Both the position numbers and the translations under genes were made by a program. Of a stretch of 45,637 nucleotides of DNA, positions 16,673-25,805 are shown in pieces. The notes under the pieces were generated by a model, which made no database searches, had not been told where the DNA came from, and worked only from the letters and a program-made list of their open reading frames with translations. The stretch lies in NCBI GenBank assembly GCA_965646165.1, contig CBFFYP010000028.1:1-45637 (forward strand), in the 5' to 3' direction. This DNA is from MGBC114844 sp910585855. Its GTDB lineage: Bacteria; Bacillota; Clostridia; Lachnospirales; Lachnospiraceae. Each line of letters opens with the position of its first letter. Position 1 is the first letter of the stretch.

Positions 16673-19600
16673 ATGGATGTGAAGCAGGTTCTGGAATTTG
16701 ACAGTCGGACAAAAGAAGATCTGGTAAAAGAGATAAAGAAAAAAGCAGCAGCTTATACACCGGAGTGGCGTTTTAATGAAGAACTGCCAGACGCCGGAGC
16801 ATCCCTTGCATTGCTTTATGCAGATATGATGGCGGATACCATTCAGCATTTTAATCAGATTGAAAAGAAAAATCGTATGGAGTTTTTTGAAAAAATCGGA
16901 ACAAGATTAAAATCTTCTGTACCTGCAGAAGGATATATTACATTTCAGCTTATCAATCAGGAAGTAAAAGGTTCGGAAGTGCCGACAAGGACACGTTTGA
17001 TAGGAGAGGCAGAGAATGGAGAAAGCACCATATTTGAAACAATGGAGGATGTCTATGTAACACCGTCTTCCCTTCGGGATATCTATTTAAGTATTCCAGC
17101 AGAGGATAAAATTTCTCTTTTATATGAAAAGACAGAGGAAAATCCGTTTCCTAGCGGCTTCTCTTTCTTTGATCCGAAAAAAGAGAATTTACAGAAACAT
17201 CTTTTTTATTTTTGTCATCCGTCTGTTTTTCATATCAATGGAGCGGCATGGATTATATTAGATTTTCAGGAAAACCGATTGGAAAATCAAAGTTTGAGAG
17301 AGTCTATGCCAATTGAAACTTTTTTAAAGTTGGATAAAATTTGTTTTTCTTATTATAGTGAACAGGGGTATTGCCACTTTGAAAAACAGAAAATAGAGGA
17401 TGGGCATTTGATGCTTTATAAGGGAAAAGATCAGCCGCCGTTTGCTCTATTGGAAAAAGAAGAATTTCATAGTTATTTTATCCGTGCAGAAGTTTTTGAC
17501 GGACAAAAGTTTGCTTCTTATAAAATTGATGCACTGACGATACGTTCCAAAGGAGAGGCAGTACCAGAATTGATTTACTCGCAGGGAACGGAGCAGCTTG
17601 TGCGGGAATTTCTTCCTTTTGGAGAAAGACCGATTCCTTATGAAGAGTGTTATATCGCTTCCGAAGAGGTGCTTGGAAAAAAGGGTGCTTTTATTCATAT
17701 GGATTTTGATCTGGACTTTCTAAGTGTGCCGTTGGAAACGGCGAGAGAGGAAGAAGCCGAGATTGACTGGAAAATGATTATGAAGCGTTCGGCAGTAAAA
17801 GTAGATAAAGAGTATGATATCAGTGTAGGAGAAGTGATTTGGGAATATTATAATGGAGAAGGCTTTAAACGGTTATTTTTAAATAAGCAGTATAGTGAAC
17901 TGTTTTCTGTAAAAGAAGGTGTGGCAAGACGGCGTATCGCAGTGAATTTTATCTGTCCGTCTGATATAGAACCGTTTCTTGTAAACTCTAAAACTACATA
18001 TTGTATTCGTATACGGATTTTAAAGATGCAGAACTTTTATAAAATGAAAGGAAATTATATTGCACCAAGGATTCAGTTTTTAAAGCTGCGCTATGAATAT
18101 AATCGAAATGATATTGTACCAGACTGTCTGATACTAGAAAATAATCTAGAACAGGAGATCTATTCAAAAAAACAACTGTTATATAAAAAGAACGGAATTT
18201 CTTTAGTAAACTGCCGACAGGAACACCAGATCACAATGTACATTGGATTTGATCTTTTGTTAGAAAAAGGACCGCTTCGCATACTGTTTTCGATGGGAGA
18301 AACGATAACAGAAAAACTGCCGCATATTGCTTATGAATATTACAGCAACGGGCATTGGAAAAATCTAAATGTAGTAGATGAAACCGAGCATTTGAAAAAG
18401 ACCGGACTGCTTACCTTAATGGAACCAGAGCATTTTACAAAAAAACAATTATTTGGAAAAGAACGCTACTGGATTCGAATTTTAGACTATAAAAAGTTTT
18501 ACCAAAAAGAATCCAGTCGAAAGGAACTGCCTTATATAGAGGGAATCTATCTTAATTCAACAAGAATAAAAGGAATTGAAACCGCAGAGGAAGAGTATTT
18601 TTATGTGCTGCCAAATCAGGAAAATCTGGTTTGCTGTCTGCATCACCAGCAGATCGATCAGTTAGAGGTCTGGGCAAATGAGAAAAAACGTCTGAATACA
18701 AAGGAACTCTATGAATTAAAAAAACAAAACAGAGTGCAGGAAGTCTGTGACGAAAGCGGAACAGTGCAGGAGATCTGGGTACGGTGGAACGAGGCGGAAC
18801 AATTTTATAATGACGGCGGATTGGAGAGAAGATATGTATTAGATCGGATTGAAGGGGTTGTATTTTTTCCAAACGGAAGAAATGGCATGATTCCGCCGGA
18901 TGGAGCGCAGGCAACGATAAAGATTCGCTATAGTATAACCGAAGCGGAAAAGGGAAATCTTTCGGAGGGAAAAATTACTGCATTGGAGTCGGATATTGGT
19001 TTTATCAGTGAAGTATATAACTATGAGGCAACTACCGGAGGACTAAAACAGGAAACGATTGCAGAAGCTATGAAACGGCGTGCGGCATCCCTTCGGCATC
19101 GAAATCGGGCAGTAACGGCAAAAGACTATGAAGATTTGGCAAAAGAAGCCAATCGAAATATTATTCGGGCAAAGTGCTTTTCCAATTATAATGCAGAGGG
19201 AAAAAAGCAGTATGGAGCAGTTACACTGGTTTTGCTTCAAAGAGATTTTGAAAAAGGAAAAAAGCATTTTGACGGGATTCGGGAACAGGTGCTGCATTAT
19301 TTAAAGCCTAGAATGAATCAGGAACTCTATGAAAAAAATCTGTTCCAGATTATAGAGCCAAAGTTTATAGAGTTAAATGTAGCAGTCAGTATTGAGGTAT
19401 CAGAGTACAGTCAGGTATTTGGTGTAAGAAGAGAAGCAGAGAAACGGTTAGAGGAATTTCTAAATCCGGTAACAGGGAATTTTCATCATGCTGGTTTTGA
19501 AATCGGTGTGCTGCCAAGTGAGATGCAGATTTTGAATTTACTGCAGGAGATTGCAGGAGTACGCACCGTAAAAAATATTCGTTTAAGTGCCTGTCAGTCA

Positions 19601-19705
19601 AATCGGAATAAAACAACGGATATTGATTTAAATCAGATAGAAGGAATCCATTATATGCTGGCAAAGAGCGGCGTTCATCAGATTCTGATTCAGATTGAAA
19701 GCTAG
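16673..19705 (+). CDS. Baseplate J-like wedge protein 1 (Afp11-like)
   Basis: A 1010-residue baseplate wedge subunit. The N-terminus (EWRFNEELPDAGASLALLYADMM) and the C-terminal part are typical of large CIS baseplate proteins. Around residues 788-822 lies the J-family block TTGGLKQETIAEAMKRRA followed by RNRAVTAKDYEDLA. After it come the IIRAKCFSNYNAEGKKQYGAV and IEPKFIELNVAVSIEV strands. The ATG at 16673 has GAAACGGAGGG upstream. It pairs with the protein encoded at 19731 to form the wedge heterodimer that surrounds the hub. The middle (residues about 100-780) is long and variable. I saw no enzymatic motif there. Confidence 0.9.
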   Translation: MDVKQVLEFDSRTKEDLVKEIKKKAAAYTPEWRFNEELPDAGASLALLYADMMADTIQHFNQIEKKNRMEFFEKIGTRLKSSVPAEGYITFQLINQEVKGSEVPTRTRLIGEAENGESTIFETMEDVYVTPSSLRDIYLSIPAEDKISLLYEKTEENPFPSGFSFFDPKKENLQKHLFYFCHPSVFHINGAAWIILDFQENRLENQSLRESMPIETFLKLDKICFSYYSEQGYCHFEKQKIEDGHLMLYKGKDQPPFALLEKEEFHSYFIRAEVFDGQKFASYKIDALTIRSKGEAVPELIYSQGTEQLVREFLPFGERPIPYEECYIASEEVLGKKGAFIHMDFDLDFLSVPLETAREEEAEIDWKMIMKRSAVKVDKEYDISVGEVIWEYYNGEGFKRLFLNKQYSELFSVKEGVARRRIAVNFICPSDIEPFLVNSKTTYCIRIRILKMQNFYKMKGNYIAPRIQFLKLRYEYNRNDIVPDCLILENNLEQEIYSKKQLLYKKNGISLVNCRQEHQITMYIGFDLLLEKGPLRILFSMGETITEKLPHIAYEYYSNGHWKNLNVVDETEHLKKTGLLTLMEPEHFTKKQLFGKERYWIRILDYKKFYQKESSRKELPYIEGIYLNSTRIKGIETAEEEYFYVLPNQENLVCCLHHQQIDQLEVWANEKKRLNTKELYELKKQNRVQEVCDESGTVQEIWVRWNEAEQFYNDGGLERRYVLDRIEGVVFFPNGRNGMIPPDGAQATIKIRYSITEAEKGNLSEGKITALESDIGFISEVYNYEATTGGLKQETIAEAMKRRAASLRHRNRAVTAKDYEDLAKEANRNIIRAKCFSNYNAEGKKQYGAVTLVLLQRDFEKGKKHFDGIREQVLHYLKPRMNQELYEKNLFQIIEPKFIELNVAVSIEVSEYSQVFGVRREAEKRLEEFLNPVTGNFHHAGFEIGVLPSEMQILNLLQEIAGVRTVKNIRLSACQSNRNKTTDIDLNQIEGIHYMLAKSGVHQILIQIES

Positions 19706-19730
19706 AAAAAGCAGCAGAAAAGAGGGAAAC

Positions 19731-21746
19731 ATGTTTGGACAACTGAAATTGGATGATGAAACATTTGATGAAATTTTTGAATATCACAAAAGGAAAATTC
19801 CACAGATTAATAGAAAATGGACAGATTTTAATGAACATGATCCGGGAATTACTTTTTTAGAACTGCTTTCTTGGATGAAAGAGCTGCAGCAGTTTCATCT
19901 CGATCAGATTGGAATAGAAAACTATAAAATGTTTTTAAAATTGATTGGTATGAAGCAGAGAAAAAAACAGGCGGTTAGAACTGTTGCAGGATTATATGAG
20001 ATTGAAAAAGAGTTTTCTCTGCCGAAAAACAGCAGAATTTATGCAGGAGATATTATATTTGAAACCATAGAGGAGCGCCGTTTTGCCCCCAATCGTCTGC
20101 TGTCGGTTTCTTCTGATTTAGACGAAAAGCCCTGTCAAGGTGGTCAGGTTCTGCTTCGCTTTGCACATGCATTTCCTAAAGAAACCTGTCACAGACTGTA
20201 TTTTCAGATGGCAGAGCCAAAAGAGGGGAAAAGACAGCCAGTAAAAGAGGGGTTTCTGCCTTTGATTCAGTGGCGGCTAGAAGCCAGAATGGACGGGAAG
20301 ATTTTTTCCTGTAAAATTCTAAAAGATGAAACCCATGGACTGCTTTATAGCGGAGAGATTCAGTTTATTTTAGAGGGTTTGGAAGAGAGCGGACAGGCAG
20401 AAGCATCGGAAACAGAAATGCAGCTTTGTTTTATAATTGAAAGCGGGGAGTATGATATTGCACCTGTGATTCAGGCAGTGGAATGGAACAGTATTTTAGT
20501 GGAACAGACAGAAACTCGTTCAACTTATGAGAAGGTGTCTGTTTTAGAGGACAGAAAGACGGTTTATTTAAACAGCAGAATGGCAAGGCAGGGAAAGTTA
20601 GAGTTTTATAGAGAAAAAGAGGGTATTTGGTATCTGACAGAGATAGAACAAAGAGAGATTTTATCTGATAGAGTGAGGATTTTGCTAAAAGAAGGGGTAG
20701 AAGAAACAGAAACACTGTATGCAGTGATGTATGAAGCGGACTTTGAAGCAGAGCGAAGCTATGAGATGGATGGATTTCCTTTTCAGCAGATTCGGTTAGA
20801 AAATACAGAACTTTTGCAGGATCAGATGGAGATTCTTGTAACATGTCCGTTTCAGAAAAACAGGTTTGAACGCTATCAAAGGGTGGAAAATTTTTATCAT
20901 TCAAGCCCGGAGGATCGGCATTTTGTATTTGATGAGGAACAGGGATGTCTTTTTTTTGGAGATTGTGAAAGAGGGATTGCGCCGAAAGGTGAATTGAAGA
21001 TTATTCGTTTTACTTCTTCAAAGGGATTAAAGGGAAATATTAAAGAACATCAGTTAAAGTTTTTTGAAGATGGAACTGTTCCGGCAAAAGTCACCAATTT
21101 TGAGGATACTTCCAGCGGAGCAGATAAGGAGAGTATAGAAGAGTGTTTTTGCCGTTTTATGCAGGAGGGGATGCAGACGGAGAGGGCTGTTACTATGGAG
21201 GACTATGAAAATCTGGTTCGGCAGACACCGGGACTTTTGATACATAAAGTAAAAGCAACGACTTCTTTTTTAAAAAGAAGCTGGGAAAACCAGACGGCGG
21301 ATAATACGGTTTATCTTGTAGTAAAGCCATATGCGAAAGAGGCTATGCCAAAATTAAGCAGAGGTTATGAACAAAATATTCGAAATATGCTGGAAAAGAA
21401 ACGAATGATAGGGACTCGAATACAGATTTTATCGCCGGAATATGTAGGGATTTATCTGTTTGCTGAGATTGTCTGCAAGGCACATTATAAGAATGGAAAG
21501 GAACAGATAGAAGAGGCGGTGAGAACCTATTTTTCGGAAGAATTGCTGGACTTTGGAAAGACTTTGGTTTATGGAAAGGTTTATGGGTTGATAGAATGTC
21601 TTACATGTGTGGAGAGAATGGATAATCTTTCGATTCATGCACAGGGAAAAGGGGTTTTGCGAAAACCAAATGGGGATTATCAGATGCCGGTTCATGCATT
21701 GATCTATTTGGAAAGTATGGATTTTAGTATTTCTTGGTCAAAATAA
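19731..21746 (+). CDS. Baseplate J-like wedge protein 2 (Afp12-like)
   Basis: A 671-residue second wedge protein. The N-terminus FGQLKLDDETFDEIFEYHK, then WTDFNEHDPGITFLELLSWM, is the usual start of this family. The C-terminal half has TNFEDTSSGADKESIEEC, then ERAVTMEDYENLVRQTPGL, as in baseplate J proteins. I place the start at ATG 19731, which has AAAAGAGGG at a good distance. The frame is open back to 19695, but that would overlap the previous gene and add 12 residues that do not fit the family. A hairpin element begins 13 bp after the stop codon and separates this gene from tail protein I. Confidence 0.9.
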   Translation: MFGQLKLDDETFDEIFEYHKRKIPQINRKWTDFNEHDPGITFLELLSWMKELQQFHLDQIGIENYKMFLKLIGMKQRKKQAVRTVAGLYEIEKEFSLPKNSRIYAGDIIFETIEERRFAPNRLLSVSSDLDEKPCQGGQVLLRFAHAFPKETCHRLYFQMAEPKEGKRQPVKEGFLPLIQWRLEARMDGKIFSCKILKDETHGLLYSGEIQFILEGLEESGQAEASETEMQLCFIIESGEYDIAPVIQAVEWNSILVEQTETRSTYEKVSVLEDRKTVYLNSRMARQGKLEFYREKEGIWYLTEIEQREILSDRVRILLKEGVEETETLYAVMYEADFEAERSYEMDGFPFQQIRLENTELLQDQMEILVTCPFQKNRFERYQRVENFYHSSPEDRHFVFDEEQGCLFFGDCERGIAPKGELKIIRFTSSKGLKGNIKEHQLKFFEDGTVPAKVTNFEDTSSGADKESIEECFCRFMQEGMQTERAVTMEDYENLVRQTPGLLIHKVKATTSFLKRSWENQTADNTVYLVVKPYAKEAMPKLSRGYEQNIRNMLEKKRMIGTRIQILSPEYVGIYLFAEIVCKAHYKNGKEQIEEAVRTYFSEELLDFGKTLVYGKVYGLIECLTCVERMDNLSIHAQGKGVLRKPNGDYQMPVHALIYLESMDFSISWSK

Positions 21747-21758
21747 AATAGGGGGGAC

Positions 21759-21912
21759 GCCGAAAGCCAAAGGGAGTTCTATTCCGAGCCCGCTTGCGCT
21801 TAGCATTTTCTATTTTCATAGCGGACACATAAGGCACTAAAATACAGCAGTACCGTGCCTAAGTGCCGACGGGAAATGATGACCCTGCATAGAGCTCCCT
21901 TTGGCTTTCGGC
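21759..21912 (+). repeat. Family A hairpin element, copy 5
   Basis: The 24-bp arms (21759-21782 and 21889-21912) pair with a single G-T. The internal segment is longer than in copies 1-4: TTTTCTATTTTCATAGCGG replaces TTTCCTCGTAGCGG, and the apical part reads GGCAC/GTGCC with a larger loop. It sits between two baseplate genes that are normally in one operon. The rest of the 21747-21964 gap is A/T-rich. Confidence 0.9.
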
Positions 21913-21964
21913 TGTATATTGGAAACCGAAAAATAAAAGAAAATAAAGATAGAGGTGAAGAGGG

Positions 21965-23122
21965 ATGAGAAAGGCACAAAAATATTTTATGTTTAATAAA
22001 AAGATGGATTTTCAGATGGGAGTTTCTGAAAATTTGATCGTGCAGCAGGAAGGGCTTTTTTTGGAATCAGAAAAGGCGACAGGAAGTTTTTATTCACCTT
22101 TATTAGACAGTAGGGAGAAGAAAACGCTTTGGCATAGTATGGAGTTGGAATGGGCGGATTGTTTGGGGATGGATGGAGAAAAAACTGAGATAAAAGATAG
22201 GATAGAAGTTTTGGTTTATGCTTCGGAAGATGTTGAATGTTATCAGGATGGGGTGGCTTGGTCGATTGAGGAAGTGATGAAAGATCCTAGATTGTCTGCT
22301 TTGGAAAAGGCGGAGAGGCTGCGTCCTTTTTTGAAGAAAAGGGCAAAGGGAGAGGAAATTCTTTTGCATGAGATTGAAGCTCGGTTTTTGTGGTTTGAAC
22401 TGCGGTTTTTTGGATCGGGTGAGATAGGGATAAAAAAGATAAAAGTGGTTTTTCCAAAGGAGAGCTGGGCGGAGTATCTGCCGGATGTGTATCAGCAGGA
22501 CGAAAAAAGTTATTCTTTTGTAGAGCGGTATTTGGGAATTTTTCAGTCGATTCATGAGAAGATGAGTAAAGAGATCCGGCAGATTTCCCGTCATTTTGAT
22601 CCCGAGGTGGCGGAACTGGAGTATTTGTCTTGTCTGGTGGAATGGGTTGGTTTGCAGGATAGTTTTTTATGGGATACGAAGAAACTTCGGTATTTGGTGG
22701 GACATGCGGCGGAACTTTATCGAAAGAGAGGGACGGTAGGTTATCTGGAGGATATTTTGGAAATTTATCTGGGGAGTCGTCCTTATCTGGTAGAATACCA
22801 TCAGGTGCTGCCTTTTATGACGACACAGAAAAAAGAGGAATTGCTGAAACGGCTGTATGGAGAGAATAATTATATTTTTACTGTGATTATTGATCGAACG
22901 GCGGGGGTGGACAGAAAAGAGATTCCTGTGATTGATCGAATTGTGGAAAATGAAAAACCGGCTCATATGGAAAGTCATATTGTGATATTAGAGCCATATA
23001 TATTTTTGGGATGGCATTCTTATCTGGGAATGAACAGTGTACTTTCTGATTTCCATTCGATGGTATTAGATGGGCAGGCGTCTATTCCGTTTACCAAATT
23101 GCAGGAGGAAAGCAGGGAATAA
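21965..23122 (+). CDS. Phage tail protein I-like baseplate protein
   Basis: A 385-residue protein. Residues 1-165 are a domain I do not recognise. From about 175 the sequence follows the tail protein I-like family of CIS and phages (TIGR02242 type): YLPDVYQQDEKSYSFVERYL, HFDPEVAELEYLSCLVEWVG, KLRYLVGHAAELYRKRGTVG and LEDILEIYLG, ending with a strand-rich part around HMESHIVILEPYIFLG. In phages this protein connects the wedge to fibres or outer baseplate parts. ATG 21965 is preceded by AGAGGTGAAGAGGG. It heads the module that also contains the cap and the two membrane proteins. Confidence 0.85.
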   Translation: MRKAQKYFMFNKKMDFQMGVSENLIVQQEGLFLESEKATGSFYSPLLDSREKKTLWHSMELEWADCLGMDGEKTEIKDRIEVLVYASEDVECYQDGVAWSIEEVMKDPRLSALEKAERLRPFLKKRAKGEEILLHEIEARFLWFELRFFGSGEIGIKKIKVVFPKESWAEYLPDVYQQDEKSYSFVERYLGIFQSIHEKMSKEIRQISRHFDPEVAELEYLSCLVEWVGLQDSFLWDTKKLRYLVGHAAELYRKRGTVGYLEDILEIYLGSRPYLVEYHQVLPFMTTQKKEELLKRLYGENNYIFTVIIDRTAGVDRKEIPVIDRIVENEKPAHMESHIVILEPYIFLGWHSYLGMNSVLSDFHSMVLDGQASIPFTKLQEESRE

Positions 23123-23136
23123 GAAGAAAGGTATAG

Positions 23137-24891
23137 GTGGAACGATTGAAAAATCTAAAATATCTTAATTTTGAAAGAAATAAATATTTTTATGGGAAAC
23201 TTTTAAATGTAGAGGATTTCGAAACAGAACAGCGTTATATGAATGATAAACGGCGTCTGATCAACCGTCTGGTACATGGAATGGGCGTAGTTTGCGGTAT
23301 GAATGTGGTAAGTGTGGATGAAGCAACGATATCGGTTGAAATGGGACTGGCTTTGGATTTTGCAGGGAGAGAAATTGTAATTGAAAAACCGATACTAAAA
23401 AAGCTGTCTACGATAGATGGATTTGCAAATTATAGGGATGAGGATGAAGCGAATAATAATCTTTATCTCTATGTGGAGTATCAGGAAACAGAAAAAGAAC
23501 CCGTACATAGTATTGCGGCAAGGGGAGAGGCAAATTCCAAAGAGGAGTTTAATAAGTATCAGGAGGGGTATCATCTTTATTTGAGTGATCAAGAGCCTGA
23601 TGCGGATTTTGTAGCAGGAAATCTCTATCAAGAAGTGGAAACGGTTTATCAGGAAAACGGGATTCGGATTCAGCAGATTACACCGAAATATTTAGAGTCG
23701 GAAAAGGAATTTGATGTCATTATTCAAATTGAAAAAAGAGGACAGGAAAAGCCGATTAGTTTTTCTTATCGTTTGGAATTGGACGGGGTGGAAACGGTAA
23801 AAAGAGGAAATAGTGAGGTTTCTTTTATTGAGATGGATTATCAAAAGGCTTCTGTCTATACCATTACCAAGCGGTTTCGTACCCTTCCGGTAAAAGGGGT
23901 AAAGGGGCGGATTCGTATAGAAGAAAAAAGTCTGTCGATTCATTTTGGAGAAAAAGAGATTCGACCGTCGAGCAAGGCGGAAAATTCTTTTTTCATTACA
24001 GAAAAAAAGGTAAAACAGGAATTTTTAGATCAGTATTATAAAAATGCAATGGAGGAAGTTATTGGAAATACCAATATGCAGGGAATCTGTCTGGCTAGAA
24101 TTTCGGTTTTAAAGGCGGGGGAAACCTATCTGATCGGAGCAGTGGAAGCGATGCCGTTTCGACAGTATGTCTATACCAATCCTTTGGCACAGGTGATGAA
24201 TGAGCTGACCCTTCAGGAGGAAGAAAAAGCGGGGAAATTTTATGGACTGCCTCTGGAAAAAAGGGATGCATTGGTAAGAGAAGAAGTGCCAAGAAATCAG
24301 ATTGCCTGCGGAGAAGCGGTGGTTTATCTGGGGCTGGGCGGACTCAAAGGACAGCAGTTTTTTACCGAGGATATTGTACATGGGCTGGGGCTTGGAATAG
24401 TCTATATTGTATTGGGGGAGGCAAGCGATATGGGAGATACCAGCTCGATTGTCTATGGTGCACAGGATATTTTTGAGCAGCGGACACATAAAGTGCCGCT
24501 TAAGATGGCAGCAAAGGCTGACGTAACCAAGGGAACATTTCAAATTGGATTGGAGTGTTTAGAAGATATAGTAGAACAGCAGGTAAAGATACACTGGATG
24601 GCAGTAAAAGACAAAAGAGAAAGACAAATACTTCAGGAGAGTCGTACACTTACGATTCAGCCAGATATGGCAAATGTATCGGTGCGGGAAAATTATTATT
24701 TTGAAGCACTGCTGCAGGGAGTGAGCAATAGTCGGGTATTTTGGTCTGTAAAAGAGGCAGAAGGGGGCAGCATTGATGAAAACGGCATGTATACCGCACC
24801 AAATCAGCCCGGTGTATATGAAATTATGGCAAAGAGTATGGACGATGAGAGTTTGATTGCTTCTACTTATGTGGTAGTAAGAGATAAATAG
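23137..24891 (+). CDS. CIS baseplate accessory or fibre-like protein with C-terminal Ig-like domain
   Basis: A 584-residue protein with a GTG start behind GAAGAAAGGTATAG. The first 100 residues (LNFERNKYFYGKLLNVEDFE, RRLINRLVHGMGVVCGMNVV, GLALDFAGREIVI) match a conserved head that I recall from proteins following tail protein I in many CIS loci. The middle is mixed beta. Residues about 510-584 look like a bacterial Ig-like domain (VSVRENYYFEALLQGVSNSR, then GSIDENGMYTAPNQPGVYEI). A structural or adhesive part at the baseplate edge is a reasonable guess. No typical trimeric fibre repeats and no knob domain are visible, so receptor binding is not demonstrated. Confidence 0.7.
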   Translation: MERLKNLKYLNFERNKYFYGKLLNVEDFETEQRYMNDKRRLINRLVHGMGVVCGMNVVSVDEATISVEMGLALDFAGREIVIEKPILKKLSTIDGFANYRDEDEANNNLYLYVEYQETEKEPVHSIAARGEANSKEEFNKYQEGYHLYLSDQEPDADFVAGNLYQEVETVYQENGIRIQQITPKYLESEKEFDVIIQIEKRGQEKPISFSYRLELDGVETVKRGNSEVSFIEMDYQKASVYTITKRFRTLPVKGVKGRIRIEEKSLSIHFGEKEIRPSSKAENSFFITEKKVKQEFLDQYYKNAMEEVIGNTNMQGICLARISVLKAGETYLIGAVEAMPFRQYVYTNPLAQVMNELTLQEEEKAGKFYGLPLEKRDALVREEVPRNQIACGEAVVYLGLGGLKGQQFFTEDIVHGLGLGIVYIVLGEASDMGDTSSIVYGAQDIFEQRTHKVPLKMAAKADVTKGTFQIGLECLEDIVEQQVKIHWMAVKDKRERQILQESRTLTIQPDMANVSVRENYYFEALLQGVSNSRVFWSVKEAEGGSIDENGMYTAPNQPGVYEIMAKSMDDESLIASTYVVVRDK

Positions 24892-24923
24892 AAAATCAGT
24901 TGTAAAATGACAGGGGTGATCGT

Positions 24924-25799
24924 GTGGTAATCGAGGCACTGAAACATCGATATTATGTAATTCATAAAGCAGAAGGAACGCCAAAATATGAGGTTTTCTG
25001 CTGCAGGGAATATGTGGATGCACAGCATCCGGCATATGATATCTATTGTATTAGGGAATCTGAGCTGGTGCAGAAGCTGATTTTGGAATTAACCGATAGA
25101 GAAAAAGAGAAAAATTTTGCGGATTTATATGAATATTTTTCAAAAGACGGAATACTGTATTTGGCATTGATACATAAAGACGGGCTGCCTTTGGAGAAAA
25201 AATTGGAAGAGGAAGCCTGTCCTTTAAAAGAGAGAATACAGATTGGAAAAAATCTGCTAGAACAGATCCTGCTGCTTTCTGTGCCGGATTACTTTCTTGC
25301 CAGTTTGTGGGAAGGTGGACAGATTCTGGTAGATCAGGGATTGTCGATTGGTTTTCGCTATCGTTTGGAAGGGATTTTATTAACGGAAAAGGAACGGGAT
25401 GTTTCGATTCGAAACGGACTTTCCGATCTGTTTGAACTGCTTTTTCAAAAAGAAATTGCATTGGAAAAATGTAAGGAAATTCCTAAATTTATAAGGGAAC
25501 TCAGAGAGGGAAAATTTGTTTCTGTACGAGATATTTATCAGGAATACAATGAACTTTGCGAAATACTGAACAATTTAGGGGAAAGAGGGAATATTCGTCC
25601 CAATACGTTTCTTTTTCGTGTTTGGGACAGGATCAAAAGGGGCTTTCCTTATGTAAAAAAGGCATTGGCAGTTGTGATTGTTTTTTTACTGGTAGGGTAT
25701 CTGATTTATACGATTGTATATCCAAAAGATACTGTGGCATGTCTGAAATATGAAACAATCGGAACGTTGACAATAGAGGAGATACTGGATGAGGAGTGA
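24924..25799 (+). CDS. Single-pass membrane protein with cytoplasmic domain, unknown
   Basis: A 291-residue protein with a GTG start behind CAGGGGTGAT. Residues 1-240 are soluble. One transmembrane helix lies at about 246-266 (ALAVVIVFLLVGYLIYTIVY), and a short tail of about 25 residues follows. Basic residues just before the helix (RIKRGFPYVKK) place the long N-terminus in the cytoplasm. The segment PLKERIQIGKNLLEQILLLS followed by GQILVDQGLSIGFRYRLE vaguely recalls the helix and catalytic-loop layout of protein kinases, but VAIK, HRD and DFG motifs are absent. A kinase-like fold is therefore only a guess. It lies between structural genes and 6 bases before a second membrane protein, which suggests a membrane contact for the machine. 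Confidence 0.7.
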   Translation: MVIEALKHRYYVIHKAEGTPKYEVFCCREYVDAQHPAYDIYCIRESELVQKLILELTDREKEKNFADLYEYFSKDGILYLALIHKDGLPLEKKLEEEACPLKERIQIGKNLLEQILLLSVPDYFLASLWEGGQILVDQGLSIGFRYRLEGILLTEKERDVSIRNGLSDLFELLFQKEIALEKCKEIPKFIRELREGKFVSVRDIYQEYNELCEILNNLGERGNIRPNTFLFRVWDRIKRGFPYVKKALAVVIVFLLVGYLIYTIVYPKDTVACLKYETIGTLTIEEILDEE

Positions 25800-25805
25800 G
25801 AAAAA

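Noticed and set aside
24924..25799. A functional Ser/Thr protein kinase
   Set aside because: A vague similarity in layout only. The ATP-binding lysine motif, HRD and DFG motifs are missing.
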